From NCBI GenBank assembly GCA_013339895.1, contig JABACO010000024.1:124001-188000 (forward strand): a DNA stretch of 64,000 nucleotides, in the 5' to 3' direction. Source of the stretch: Ephydatia muelleri (taxonomy: Eukaryota > Porifera > Demospongiae > Spongillida > Spongillidae). Below the pieces are notes generated by a model. The model had not been told where the DNA came from and did not search any database. It worked only from the letters and a program-made list of their open reading frames with translations. Shown here in pieces: positions 43,701-54,809 of this stretch. The number at the start of each line of letters is the position of its first letter. Position 1 is the stretch's first letter. The position numbers were made by a program, and so were the translations under genes.

Positions 43701-44614
43701 ACCAAGGTCGGCAATTCGAGTCCGAGCTATTAGCCGAAGTGTGCTCCCTGCTGAAGGTCAGGAAGTCCCATACAACTCCGTACCACCCACAGGGTAACGG
43801 TATGGTGGAACGGTTTAATAGGACATTACTCAGCATGTTAGCTACCGTCACTCATGACCATCCGGGGGATTGGGAACAACATATTCGTAAAGTGTGCTTA
43901 GCGTATAATTCAAGTGTTCACTCAGCCACAGGATTTAGCCCCTTTTTCCTCATGTTTGGACGCGAAGCTAAGCTCCCAGTTGACCTCATGTATGGCTCCA
44001 ACCGGATAGAGGAGAGGTGTGCAACGGAATACGCCCATAACCTAAGGGAGGGACTTCAGTCTGCATATGCCCTGGTGAGAGAACACTGCAAGGCTGAGCA
44101 TCGACGGCAAAAGGACATATACGACGAGAAGGTCCACGGGAAACCCTTCGTCCCTGGAGAGCTGGTATGGCTACATTCACCAGCTGTCCCGCGCGGTCAG
44201 TCAAGAAAACTGCATCTCCCATGGAAGGGCCCATTGAAAGTCCTAGAGCGCAGGGGAGATTGTGTATACAAGATTGCAAGGCCTAGGGGTAAGAAACCCC
44301 AATGGGTGCACTTCGACAGACTGAAGCCTTACGTTGGTAGAGACATACACGACCAAAATGATGCAGCCGACAACCATTTCCCAGCCGCGCAGCAGACAAG
44401 CAGTCGAGACGACAATTCACAATCTGCAACAACAGTTCAGCAGCCAGTCGGTCAACCTACAATTGCTGATGAATTATTGGACAACGATGATGAGCAGCCC
44501 ACCGACAACGATGTCCATGATGAAGACGGTCCAGCTCCAGTGCCTGGTCCACGTCGCTACCCGACCAGGGACCGCCGTATTCCAGAGCGGTACGGACCGT
44601 ACCTTCAACACTGA
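40679..44614 (+). CDS. pol: gypsy Pol polyprotein (PR-RT-RH-INT)
   Basis: The frame is open from 40679 to the TGA at 44612, with entry expected by -1 frameshift at 40706. Protease active site CLVDTGAAISLL at about 40850-40885, with ILGRDFL later. RT: SSPIVLVKKKDGSVRFCIDY, TTLDLKNGYWQVEV, and catalytic YIDD near 42173. RNase H: LLDTDASDVGIGAVLSQ, TRKELLAVV, RTDHSSL, NADALSR. Integrase: zinc domain H..H..C..C (HEGAVGAHLG, CRSCTTC), core SVDIMGPLP, LHSDQGRQF, GNGMVERFNR giving D, D, E. The C-domain has LPWKGPLKVLERRGDCVYKI. Acidic, low-complexity tail. No stops or frameshifts inside. Protein length is usual for gypsy. Confidence 0.95.
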   Translation, partial: KSPHRASGKRQSLGGTGQPREGRHLLEAPDNTVTLHTLSVTCGASFRIVVSINTIPVECLVDTGAAISLLHGNVWTKIATGGFAQPLQEWTGQTIVGVTINGNKLSISGYSQIPISVKGKQFNGKFVVTDNIKVDAILGRDFLNENRCMIDCGKRLITFPTKEFSLPLEDSPRDDDTRSIGLIINSVTTVPAGCEIELMVTPVEKIERGAWILEGEVSGRHGVMVAHALVCPNNQSVPIRVLNPREQPVVLKKGELIARMELVEQEPSGINAVDVTSSSTRPELSSENKEFLWNMVSEVGDHISSTEKEQLFSVLSAYGDVFSLHDDDVGHTLATKHRIDTGNAPPVHCPPRRMPHAQKEEVRKLLRDMLEKRVIQPSDSPWSSPIVLVKKKDGSVRFCIDYRKVNAITRKDAYPLPRVDDTLDTLAGSRLFTTLDLKNGYWQVEVEEADQQKTAFNTSEGLYQFNMMPFGLCNASATFQRLMDRVLHGLKWHSCLVYIDDIVVVGGSMREHLHNLGCVLGRLREAGLRVKPSKCRFLQKEVKFLGHVVSENGISTDPGKTEAIQKWPVPRSRRELKQYLGLANYYRRFIKSFALIAKPLQYLTEKNAPFEWTAACQKSFDDLRKCLASAPILAYPDHSKPFLLDTDASDVGIGAVLSQIQDNGSEGVIAYASRSLSRQEQKYCVTRKELLAVVEFTHHFRPYLLGKKFTLRTDHSSLIWMQNFKEPEGQLARWLEKLQEYDFSILHRQGSRHSNADALSRIPCRQCGRGDLCGKVVDEVCAVDAVLPYIPQTNSLDEVRRMQAEDNIVGPVLEAVERGKVPEPDVSKSWSRESRLLLQQWDTLICNCGVLWRCVSERKERRQLVLPYRLHGKVIQDLHEGAVGAHLGEEKVLSQLKERFYWPGCTEAVKTWCRSCTTCASRKMTTPARKAELHTIQTGYPMQMVSVDIMGPLPETQDGCKYVLVAIDHFTRWAEVYAIKNQEATTVSKKLVDEMFCRFSPPEQLHSDQGRQFESELLAEVCSLLKVRKSHTTPYHPQGNGMVERFNRTLLSMLATVTHDHPGDWEQHIRKVCLAYNSSVHSATGFSPFFLMFGREAKLPVDLMYGSNRIEERCATEYAHNLREGLQSAYALVREHCKAEHRRQKDIYDEKVHGKPFVPGELVWLHSPAVPRGQSRKLHLPWKGPLKVLERRGDCVYKIARPRGKKPQWVHFDRLKPYVGRDIHDQNDAADNHFPAAQQTSSRDDNSQSATTVQQPVGQPTIADELLDNDDEQPTDNDVHDEDGPAPVPGPRRYPTRDRRIPERYGPYLQH
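40700..40745 (+). promoter_or_regulatory. Programmed -1 ribosomal frameshift signal
   Basis: The heptamer GGGAAAC (40700-40706) lies in the gag frame exactly as G GGA AAC, the canonical X XXY YYZ slippery form, within the 75-nt gag/pol overlap. A hairpin follows after a short spacer: CCCTC (40713-40717) pairs with GAGGG (40739-40743), and GTGGC (40719-40723) pairs with GCCAC (40732-40736), with an 8-nt loop. Shifting -1 here enters the open pol frame. Confidence 0.8.
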
Positions 44615-44624
44615 AAGAAGGGAG
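44614..44624 (+). other. Polypurine tract
   Basis: AAAGAAGGGAG starts at the last base of the pol stop codon and ends 3 bases before the 3' LTR; primer for plus-strand DNA synthesis by analogy with the family. Confidence 0.8.
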
Positions 44625-44627
44625 TGA

Positions 44628-44797
44628 TGTAATGGTGACGTCAGCTGCGCATCGCAGGACAGACTGAGACGCGCATCTTACATGTCTGCACCCTGAACCT
44701 CACCTGACTGTTAGATATATAAGTCTCTATTTTTATAGGTATAGACACGTGCTATGTAACTGCCTGGGATTGGATCATTGCTCATATAATCGTTACA
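44628..44797 (+). repeat. 3' LTR, 170 bp
   Basis: Identical to 39695-39864 over the full 170 bp. No AATAAA is seen inside; polyadenylation may use another signal. Confidence 0.93.
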
Positions 44798-46500
44798 CAA
44801 TGAACGGAATGCATAATAAACGTGCATTTAAATTGAGATGCAACATAACCTATTTCACTCAACACACTACAGGAGGACATTCACTCCAAAACTAAATTTC
44901 ACTCTGCATGCTGTGGAGTGACTTCACAAAATAGCTTCAATCCGCACAACACAGGTAACTTCACTCCAAACAGCCTCCCACAGCGATTTCACTCTGACTT
45001 GTCGTCAGCACTCTGCAGTTACACTGTCTTTAAATACTATGTTCGCTTTAAGCAGAGATATAATGGCAACAAATTTTCCACCAATGCCAAAGCTGTCTCT
45101 TTAATCATCGGCTGAACAAATATGCATGTCGCAGTACCACTAACCACTTCCAATGTTGGATCGAAGATAGTCAAACTGTAAGGCAATATCTCCAAGAGGA
45201 TTTTGATGGGATATTACATATGGACCTATTTTGTACAATAGGGCATGAAAAATGTCTAAAAATATGTTGAAGTAAGTGTGGCCAATTGCAAGAGGTAGTG
45301 ATGGAAGACTCCTAGCCAAGTACACCACAAAAGCAAATCTATTTTACAACTTGAATTTATATGCCTTTGAATTGATAAATTTCTTATCACACTACATATG
45401 TAAAAAAAAACAAATATGCTGGTTGCTGAATGGAGTTTGGATAGCTCAGCCATTGGAAATGACATGTGTGCCATTTTAAAATTATTATTATTATCATTAT
45501 CAATCAACCAAACACGCAAATGAACTGCACATGTGTGTGCATTTGTGCTAACTATTGTGCAGGCATTGTTTTACCAACTGGGCTTTGTGTAAAGTTAAGC
45601 AGGACCAGGTATTGAGTTAATAAAATTGTCATCATCATCAATGCTCACAGTACCATCAAAGCAACATATGCCACAAAAGTAGCCTGATGTAAATTGTCTA
45701 GGAGGCCTTCTCTAAACTTTGATTCGCCCAGACAGGATACTCTGGTTTTGTACATTTGTCAACATGATCCAAATCAGTGCATCAGCTGTAAAGACAAGTC
45801 TTTGAAGTGCTTAAATGGGTCAAGCTAGACACTTGTAGAAAGTAATCAAGAACCGATACCCCTAGGATACCCCTAGGAAGGCAATGCAGGCTGTTGCAGA
45901 ATGTTGGAGAGACTACAAAGCCCAAGGTCATCTCTAATTACAATGAGCTGCATTTTATTATATAATTCAATACTTCACAGCAATCATTTTATCAAAACAG
46001 TAAGTTATTGTGCCTCACAAAGAAGCCTCATGAGGTGCATTACCACAGTTTGAGGCATCATGCAGACTTAGAATCCACCATTGACTTAGGTTGATTGAAT
46101 CTTGTGGCAAGGCATGGGAAAGACTCATGAACTTCTTTCACCATGCTCCTAATCATTCTTTAGCCAAGGGAAAACAAGCCTATTCCAGCTCAGAGCATTT
46201 GGGATTGATGGCTGAGTGCTTTCTATGCTTTGCCGATGCTGTTGCCAAACTTACCATGATGTCCACTTCCTAACTAATAGAGAGAAGTGGCACTGACACT
46301 TTAACACATATCTCTTTTCATGTTGCTCTTGCTGTCCTTGTCACCAGCTGGATCATGTTGCATAACATGCAAGCAGATGGAGCTATCTTGACGTGCCACA
46401 TTATCTCGAGGGATGCCTTTTCAAAGATTTGCCTCTTGAGCTTATAGTCTCATTTATTCTTGCAATGCTTTGTTTTGTTATGAGGTTGTGCCCAGTCTTC
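44798..46500. other. No recognisable gene
   Basis: AT-rich DNA between the complete gypsy element and the resumption of block B homology at about 46530. A tandem doublet ATACCCCTAGG occurs at 45859-45880. Open frames are short and lack motifs. Confidence 0.45.
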
Positions 46501-46916
46501 AAAGCAGTTTTGGTCTCGACCAATGCATGTAAGATATATTGCATTAATATAAGACAAACACTTTAACTTATGGAAAGATAGAATAAAAAGATAAGTTCTC
46601 TCATGTAATGTCTTTCAAGCTATGCAAGTTTTGGTTGAAGGAAACAAAACCTGACACACATACAGTTTATATTGATTCTTGAGATTAAATAGTTCAGTTC
46701 AGAATATTGTTAATACATTTAAACATTATCTAAACCCTTTCTGCTTCTTATACACAAGACAGATTAATGTTATCCACCACATATGCATTCTGTTAGTATT
46801 TCAATTGCATTGGACTCTTCATTATCTTCACATATTGTTCAAACAAATGTCTCCACTTTATAAAAAAATCTTCTTTAGTATCATTGTTTACCATGTACAC
46901 AGAGAGTGCACCTCAC

Positions 46917-46982
46917 CTTCAATATTTCGATAATCGGTTCATGCTGTCTTTCCACTGATATGTCCAGAGCTGTTTTCCCATC
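46917..46982 (-). CDS. Ankyrin exon, short K type (block B)
   Basis: This 66-bp phase-0 exon encodes DGKTALDISVERQHEPII then EILK, the paralogue of 8234-8299 with one residue changed (P for L). Acceptor TTCTCAG, donor GTGAGG. Flanking DNA from about 46530 to 47420 aligns with 7860-8720. Confidence 0.75.
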
Positions 46983-47429
46983 CTGAGAATTGTAAATGTC
47001 ATGTTCATTATCATGTGGGAATGGTGTCAACTCAATTTTGATGGTCTTGGCAATGATTGATATTAGGAAGGGAATGCAACCTCAGTTTTTGCTGTATTTT
47101 AGTGATACAATGTTACAAATGCCGTTCCAATATACATGTTCACAAATATCATGGTGTACAAGCACATAACCTATTATGTGTGCGATAACGTAAATCACGG
47201 AAGGCACTCTTCCAGCCAATTCTGAAGCTATTGAAATTTTCATTCAAAAAAATGTCGCAGTTAAGAGGAATATTCCTGGACTGAGGACGAGAACGGACAT
47301 TGTTCTCTGCAACCGCACCAACATAAAACAACAACAAGAGGTGACATTTTCCTCTTCTTGGGTTCGATTGCAACAACTAGCTAATTGATCCGATCGTCAG
47401 GTGTCTCGCTAGAAACGTGGTCTGGTGTT

Positions 47430-48930
47430 TTTACTGACATTCTTAGTCATAGACAGATCCTATATATGATGTCAGATAGACAATAGGGAAGAGAAGATAT
47501 GGAGGAGCGTATGGGAAACAGAACAAGCTTTGGAAAGGTCACAGAGGTGGAATAAAACTGTTTGTATTAACAACAAAGGGTCTTCCTCAATTTGAGAGTT
47601 GCACTGTATTTTTCATAATACCCTCTACTGGTGACGTAGCTGTGAATCGGTAAATAATAAGAAATTAGATTAGCATAGCTTCTTCCCACGCCAAATGGAG
47701 GAGCTGTCAGCGCTTCAACTCCCAGCTGAGCGGGAGGGTGATCAAAAGCCACTCTCGATGGAGGCAATGCAGGGAGGGTCCTGAAGCCCCGGGTGTATGT
47801 TAAACAGGCTTCAGCTTTTACCGGGTCCCTCTCTATACTGCCTTCATTGAGGGTGCTGAAGGGAGATAGCAAGGGGTATAGAGTAGCCTGAGACAAAGCA
47901 CCAGCAGCTATATTAATTTCGCATTATTAAAAATTACTAGCTAATATGCATGACTTGCTATTGCAATGGAAAGTCTTGTGCTTTAATTGCAAGAAGTTGA
48001 GGTACCTCTGCTTACTGAAGTGCGTGACATCATGAAACAGAGAGAGCAGCACTTATTTACATTCACAGTCCTGAAAATGAAGATGTCAACCTCCTTCAAC
48101 ATTCAAATAGGTTTGCACTGAAAATTGGGGTTCAAACCCATTAACTGTTCTCCCCATCAAAGATTTTCTCTACACAATAATGCTTTTCTTGACGCGCTTG
48201 CTCCCAGATATGGTTGGCGTCCCACTAATGTACCAATCTAGTGGTCTTGTGGTACAACGTTTTCCATCTAACATGCCTTTTCATGTACAAGAAACCAAGC
48301 ATTCCTCTTTCACACGATGCTTGAATGGGAGGCACCACCATACACCAGAGTCTGGCATCTCTCCTATTCACACACTGGAACCAGTGATACAGTTCCACTG
48401 TTGCTTGGATCAAATGGCATATGTCGTTTTCTTTTAAGAGAAACAGGCTGTTCCTTGGGTTTGTCCCAAAACTAACTGTGAACATGTAATCTAGTTTACA
48501 CTGTAGGTATTTCAAATGAAAAAAAATTAGTAAGATTGACTTATCTCTACTTGCTTGTATATTTATCTATTGTTTAATTAGCAAATGTGGTTGATGTCTT
48601 TTTTATATATGTATACATGCATGGAAGAAGTTTCGAATACCGTGGAATCTCGAAAGTTACTGTAATCAAATTACAGAATAGTTTTATAGGTACCCATAAG
48701 ACCTTTTATGTTTGCCTTCTTTTTGTTCAGAAGAGTTTATAAATTGCTGGAGGACAATCAGCTGATGTATCAAAAACCTTAATATGCTGCACTACCAGGC
48801 CAACATAACATGTCAATGCGTCTTGATTTGTAAGAGAACTCAGAGCAGAGTTCAGCAGGCTACTCATACATGGGGAAATATTAAATAATTGCGGCATGAT
48901 TTCATTGAACATTGACTATAAAGACAGGTA
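47430..48930. other. No recognised gene; one unassigned open frame
   Basis: An open frame of 109 codons on the minus strand (47896-47567) contains TYTRGFRTLPALPPSRVAFD and PPFGVGRSYANLISYYL. It looks more protein-like than its neighbours but has no known motif, splice context or second copy. The rest is AT-rich without visible structure. Confidence 0.3.
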
Positions 48931-51330
48931 AGCCAGTTTGGATCTACTTGTGGTGGTGGGAGATGGGCCCTCTCTATTGGGCAGAGATTGGTTGGGTGAG
49001 TTAATGCCTGGTTTTTGCAGTCTTAAACTAATCCTCAGATAGCAGCCTCCAGAATGTACTGAGAAGATATGCTGACCTGTTTAAGGAAGAATTGGGCCTG
49101 GTAAAAGGGGTCACAGTTAAATTGCAGGTGAATGGCAAGGCTCAACCTTGGCTTTACTAACCAAGAAACTGAAGTCCCTTATGCACTACGATCAAGAGTG
49201 AAAGAAGAACTGGCCAGGCAGGAATGTGAAGACATATAAGAGCCAGTGACACATTCAGATTGGGCTGCACCTGTGGTTTTCGTCGTTAAGCAGGATGGCA
49301 GTGTGAGGTTGTGCGGGGATTACAAACACACCTTCAATCAGGCAGCAGTTGTGCAGTGGTACCCATTACCACGTATTGAGGATATGTTGTCATGCCTAGC
49401 GTATGGAAAAGTGTTTTCTAAATTGGACTTGTCTCATGCATACATGCAGTTAGCCCTGGATACAGAATCTAAGAAATATGTTGCTATTTCCACTCAAAAT
49501 GGCTGTTCCAGTATACAAGACTTCCATTTGGAATAACTTCGGCACCAATGGTTTTCCAGAGGACAATGAAATGTATCCTTCAGGGTATCCCAATACAAAT
49601 TGTGTACATTGATGACATTTTAGTGGCTGGATCATCAGAGGAAGATCTTTTGAAAACTTTAGCAGCAGTTTTGTCCTAAATGGGAGAGGCTGGCCTAAGG
49701 TTAAAGTGGTCCAAGTGTGCTTTCATAGTTGAATATCTAGGGCACCACATTTAATCTGTAGATATTCGTCCCACAGAAGTCAAAGAGAGGGCTATAATGG
49801 AGGCACCAGTCCCACAGAATGTCTCTCAGTTCAGATCATTCCTGGAGCGAGCTAATCAACTTTTTTGGGAAATTTCTGCAGACTCTAGCAGACACCTTGG
49901 CACCCCTTAATAAGCTACTACAGAAACTAGAGAAATGGCAATGGGTTCATCACAAGAAATGGCTTTTAATAAGGCTAAACTCAGTTCCTCTCACCGTGCC
50001 TGCTTGTCCACTTTTGACCCTGAAAAAATACTCCATTTGTCTTGTGATGCTTACCCTTTTGGTATAGGAGCAGTTTGTTACATCAGGTGGAGTATGGGGT
50101 GGAAAAACCTATTGCCTTTGCCTCCATGGCTCCACAGGGAGAAAATACACATCAAGAAAGAAGGTCTGGCAGTTATTTATGGGGTTAAAAGGTTCCACAA
50201 ATACTTTTAGGGAAGGCCATTCACAGTGTACCCATCACAAACCTCTCCAATATTTATTTTCTGAATCTTGTCTAGTCCCTATAATGGCCTCTCGTAGATT
50301 CATGAGATGGACGTTGACCTTGAGTGCTTATGAGTATCGAATTGAGTATAGGCCCGCAGGAAAGATGGGCAATGTCTATTTCCACTGTATGTAGTGCCCC
50401 TACCTGGAGATGTGGTCCTAATGACGGAGACACTTGCAGACACAGACTCTCCAGTGACAGTGTCTACCATTAGAACAGCAACTGCCAGAGTTGGTGTGTT
50501 GTCTAAGGTTTGAGAGATAGTACTTAAGGGTTGGCCACTGGGCAAAGCATTGGGGCAGGAACTTCAACCGTACAGCAAAAAAGCTATGGAATGAAGTGTA
50601 CAAGATGGTTGTGTGCATTGGGTAAATTGAGTGGTGATTCCATTGGCCCTAAGACCAGCAGTGTTGCAGATACTTCATGAAGGTCATCCAGCTAATTCAA
50701 GACTGAAGTCATAAGGGTGCAGTTTGGTGGCCTGGCATGGATATGGAGCTTGAGTCAAGGTTGAAGACTTGTGAGACATGTCAAGACAACAGGAAGGTAC
50801 CACCACAGGCACCTTTACATCCTTAGAGTGGCCAACAAATCCATGGTCTCGGCTTCACATAGATTTCACTGGTCCATTCCTTGGAATAACATTCTTTATT
50901 ATGGTCAATACCCATTCCAAGTGGTTGGAGTTCACCCCAGTCTATTCAACTTCTTCTTGGCAGGCTGTTCGAGTGTTAAGACACTTGTATTCAATACATG
51001 GAATTCCAGAGGTGGTAGTGTCAGACAATGGCACAGCTCTTAACAGTGTGAAGTTTCAAACCTTTATGAAAGCAATGGTATTAGACATATCCGCTGTGCC
51101 TGTACATCAAGCAATGGACTAGCTGAAAGGGCAGTTCAAAACTTCAAAGAAGCCATGAAAAAGATAAAGGGTAACATTGATGTCCGTATTGCATGATTTC
51201 TCTTCCAATACACAATCACACCACATTCGACCACAGGCCAGTCCCCAAGCACAATTATTTTTGAAACGTCAACCCAGATCAGCAATGGACCTAATGGGTA
51301 CAAATGTTGGTTTCAAAAGAATCAAGAATG
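48930..51330 (+). pseudogene. Ty3/gypsy pol remnant (PR-RT-RH-INT)
   Basis: Protease tail DLLVVVGDGPSLLGRDWLGE at about 48940 (two frames). Pre-RT linker LFKEELGLVKGVTVKLQV. RT: HSDWAAPVVFVVKQDGSVRL (49255), KLDLSHAYMQLALD, then IVYIDDILVAGSSEEDL with catalytic YIDD at about 49605, and YLGHH. RNase H: LSCDAYPFGIGAVCYIRW and HHKPLQYLF in pieces. Integrase: WPGMDMELESR (50733), WSRLHIDFTGPFLGI (Asp), VVVSDNGTALNS (Asp), SSNGLAERAVQNFK (Glu, about 51105). Many frame changes and stops. Close to the family of 36420-37679. LTRs not found. A shorter copy at 8765-9700 shares its 3' part. Confidence 0.85.
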
Positions 51331-51339
51331 CCAGAAAAT

Positions 51340-52300
51340 GTATCATGATAGAGGTATTAATTAAGGTTTGCTCATTTGTTAAGTACTACAGGTACTATTA
51401 CCTGTTGGCATAATGTTCGGCCGAGAGTACAATCCAAGATGTGTCTTAACATGCTGTATGATTGAGGAATTGATTGGAAACCACATATCACTATGCAAAG
51501 CGTCATCTCGGAATGGAGTTCAGACAGCAGAAAGAGGCTTATGATCAAAATGTGAGGAGTTCTCAGTTTACACTGTATATACAATATTTTTATTGCAGTA
51601 TTTACACAGTGCTCGTTTCTGTGTAAACTGCCCTTAAGAAACAAACTGTTAGAAAAGAGGGGCCGTCACAGAGAATACATGTCACAGAAAGATGTTCTGT
51701 TAGATATGTGTGGAATTATGATTAACTACTAATGGTAAAGGTTTGGTTAACATTGTATGTTTATGATTTTGAATACCTCATTATTCATTACAAATTCATG
51801 CCCAACGGCAGACAGTTCTGTTCATCATATCTGCAGTCCTGCAACACATTTGTCCATTCAAATTGCATAAAGCATCATGTCTGGGAGATTACTTTTATTC
51901 ATTCGTTAACCGCGCAAATTCGCAGCCATCGCCATGAATACAGCATAGAGTTTCACACTAAAATGATAAATTTTAGTCACGCTTTGGCAGATAATTGGTT
52001 TACACTGTACACTATGTATACATCTGCACATGAGTAATGCATACATCTCCTATCATCAATCAAGGTAATTCAATGTGAACCATAACCATAATGTGATTTG
52101 TGTACAAACATTTGGTATTTTTCAGTACTGTACTGAACACAAGACAAAATAAATGTTATAGATTTAAAATGTTTCTAGTATCATTTCGGTAATTTTCAAT
52201 TCTAACATAGTTTCACACAATTAATACATTTATATACTTCATTTGTTTGCAATCTGTAGGAATGCCATGAGTCAGCGGCACACAGATTGTGTGAATTTAT
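51340..52300. other. gypsy pol tail and block-homologous intron DNA
   Basis: 51360-51660 and 51780-52060 align with 9670-9960 and 10070-10270 of block A, including the shared string cagtttacactgtatataca. No exon is seen until 52330. Confidence 0.5.
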
Positions 52301-52329
52301 TGCATGATACAGAAGATATATGTGCCTGC

Positions 52330-52428
52330 CTTGGTGACTGAGTTGACGTTAGCTTCAGCTTCAATTAGTGTCTTCACCACTTCAAGATGCCCTTCAAAGC
52401 AAGCTACATGCAATGGACTCCAACCATC
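52330..52428 (-). CDS. Ankyrin exon, W type, GC donor
   Basis: This 99-bp phase-0 exon encodes DGWSPLHVACFEGHLEVVKT to EANVNSVTK, one ankyrin repeat. Acceptor TTACAG is normal. The donor reads AAG|GCAGGC where its paralogue at 33121 has GTAGGC, so it is a GC-AG intron or a damaged site. The exon itself has an intact frame. Confidence 0.72.
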
Positions 52429-52518
52429 CTGTAATACAAATGTCATAATAACCAGAGGCTGGAGAAGTGGAAGTGATGTGGGGTAATATTATGCTGACCG
52501 ATGTTCCATTTTTATTTA

Positions 52519-52690
52519 GCACACTTATGCACAGACACACACATGCAAAGATACACACTCACATGTGCACAAGATATACACGCCATACACACACTACAGA
52601 CACACAGACACACACACACGAAATACACAGACACACACGCACAGACACGCACTGACATACATGTACACAGATTCATACACACGTAGCTAC
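52519..52690. repeat. (CA)n-rich imperfect microsatellite
   Basis: Runs of acacac/cacaga on the plus strand. A shorter block is at 53395-53430. Long apparent open frames here are repeat artefacts. Confidence 0.85.
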
Positions 52691-52929
52691 ACGTACCTAC
52701 ATGTATGTACTGTCTCTAAAGTGAGAGCTCTACGTCATGTACAATACCCCCAAAGAATTGGTCCTCAGTGTACATGCATTGTACTCCCATAGGATTGGTG
52801 TCCCATACCACTGTGTACATGTGGCAAAGAATGTCACTGTATTCACCACAGTACTGAGCCCATGGGTACAATATTCAAAAATTTGTGTGGAGGTGGGGGG
52901 GGGCTGATTTCTTTTGAGCAAAAAGAATA

Positions 52930-54780
52930 ATTAACTATATTTGTATACAAGTTAACATGCAGAGATGCATGAATTTATTTTTAATCGTGACAAGTATGAT
53001 GTTGTCATCGAATAAGTTGTTGTCAGCTATCATTCCTTGATGAGATTGTTAAATTTATACAGTTGGCCAAAAAATTGTGGTGTGTGTGTGGTCCCTGAAC
53101 GTGCATAAGATTATAGGTTCTTACACACTCACATCCATCTTTCTGTAGTTAAGTACAATTGTGTAATAAACCTTTCCTGTTGGCAAAATCCTTGATCCTT
53201 TATCAACTTTGCATCATTCTATATGCCTCCACTACTCAGCTGTGTGGCTTGTCTACCAGTTGCAGAGAGTTGAGTATCTCTTTGCCCACACCATATTTAG
53301 CTCACACAGAGTACATGAACATGTCCTCATGTTGGTTCACACACCCTGATGCCTGTGTATATGTTGTGCAAATGTGGTCTGTACATCCTGAGCACAACAC
53401 ACACATGCACACACACACACACGCACACAACTCTAATTACGGCACACCCACGTGCATTCGAGTGTAAGACTTGTTCGAGATCTGCACATGCATCAAGAAG
53501 TTCTGTTTCATTGAACAGCTCAAGAGGCCACTGATTCATTCTCAATTTCTGTACCAATCTCTGTGTGTTTCCTCTGTATTGTTACAACCAGAGATATACT
53601 CTTCTCTTAGTACACTCATCAAGCACTCTGTACAAGTGCTCATCTGACCTGTAAAGACCTATACAGCCTTTTCTTTTCCTGGAGTATAGTATAATGAAAT
53701 TGTTGCTAGCTTGCAATAGAAATGTAAACTTACCACGGCCCTGACCACCACAATCTGGCAACAATAAGGGAGGTACAATAATTTCATCGCAGGTCTTACA
53801 GGCCTACTGTTTCCATCAGCACAATGTTGTGTGTCCCATGTCGCACTAGTTGAATGCAGGGAATTAAACGAGTGTACATGAACTCAGATTGCTGTTTCTC
53901 ACCATAAGCACAAAGTACGTGCTGTGCTTCACATCCCTTGCTATAACCTTCTAGGAGTAGTCATTTAATTTACTACATACAAATTAGTACAGTGCGACAC
54001 GCAACACTGTGCTGCCTCTTCTTGATTATCACACAGGTAAGCTTGTTTTTTTTTTGAAGGGCGATGCTTCTGCCTGACGATGTTAGTCAGGGCCCGTGAT
54101 TTTGTAATGGTCTCCAACCATCATGAAATACTATTTTCTGCATCTTAAACCAGTGTAGGTGAGGGTTAACATACATTTAAGTATATACATGTAGGGTGGT
54201 AAAATGTATTCTGGAGGTGACCATTCCCAACACCCATGGTGTGATGGACTGGGGACTCTGTGACTCATGCTTGTGTGCATTATGTATTGTCATTGTGTGC
54301 AGGCCGATTTGATAATTGTGTGTATGGCGGCCGCCTCCTTATAGGGCTGGCCTGGATATGTGCATATACATGTATGTGTGTGGCTGTACACTTGATTAGA
54401 GAGTCTGATCTCGAGTGCAAGTGCCTTTAACATTGACAGTGGTAAGTGTTGTAGTCATGATATCCTTGGTAAGTTTACACAGACATAATGGATAGCAATA
54501 TTCATCATTCCATGAGAAAACCAGAAGCCTCTTGAGCTTGCTTGCTTACCATGGCATATCCTTATGACTTGTCCTCTATTTGTGTCAGGGGACAGTCCTA
54601 TAAGGACACAATGTATGCATAAAGGACCAGTCCTACAACACTACAGTGTACACGTTGCTACATGTATGTGCAGTGCAGACATGTCTTGTGGTCTCATGAG
54701 CTTTTCAATGAATAGATCACAAATGCATGTGCAGAGAAGGCATTCAGTGAGAGAAAATGTGTGTAGCATCATTATTAGAG
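52930..54780. other. No recognised gene
   Basis: Unique-looking AT-rich DNA between simple repeats. The part at 54030-54290 (gacgatgttagtcagggccc ... cattcccaac) shares scattered strings with 27220-27350 (caccagtg..gtgagggtt, tgtattctgga) but no domain is visible. Confidence 0.35.
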
Positions 54781-54809
54781 AGCAGTACTCTTTTTCCACA
54801 TGAACAACA

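Larger units (their letters stand above)
39695..44797 (+). mobile_element. Complete Ty3/gypsy retrotransposon, identical LTRs
   Basis: The element has 170-bp LTRs at 39695-39864 and 44628-44797 with no difference between them. The PBS is TGGCGTAGACGGCAGGAT one base after the left LTR, gag is intact, pol is intact in the -1 frame, and a polypurine tract (AAAGAAGGGAG) sits before the right LTR. Order is gag-PR-RT-RH-INT. Identical LTRs and open frames indicate a recent insertion or gene conversion. The outer flanks (ACAGA on the left, CAATG on the right) do not form a clear target duplication. Confidence 0.95.

Noticed and set aside
41011..44279. Minus-strand frames of 80-120 codons opposite pol
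   Set aside because: Antisense shadows of the intact gypsy pol gene; no motifs.
48180..48515. Overlapping plus and minus frames of 85 and 96 codons
   Set aside because: Neither shows a motif, and both could arise by chance in this composition.
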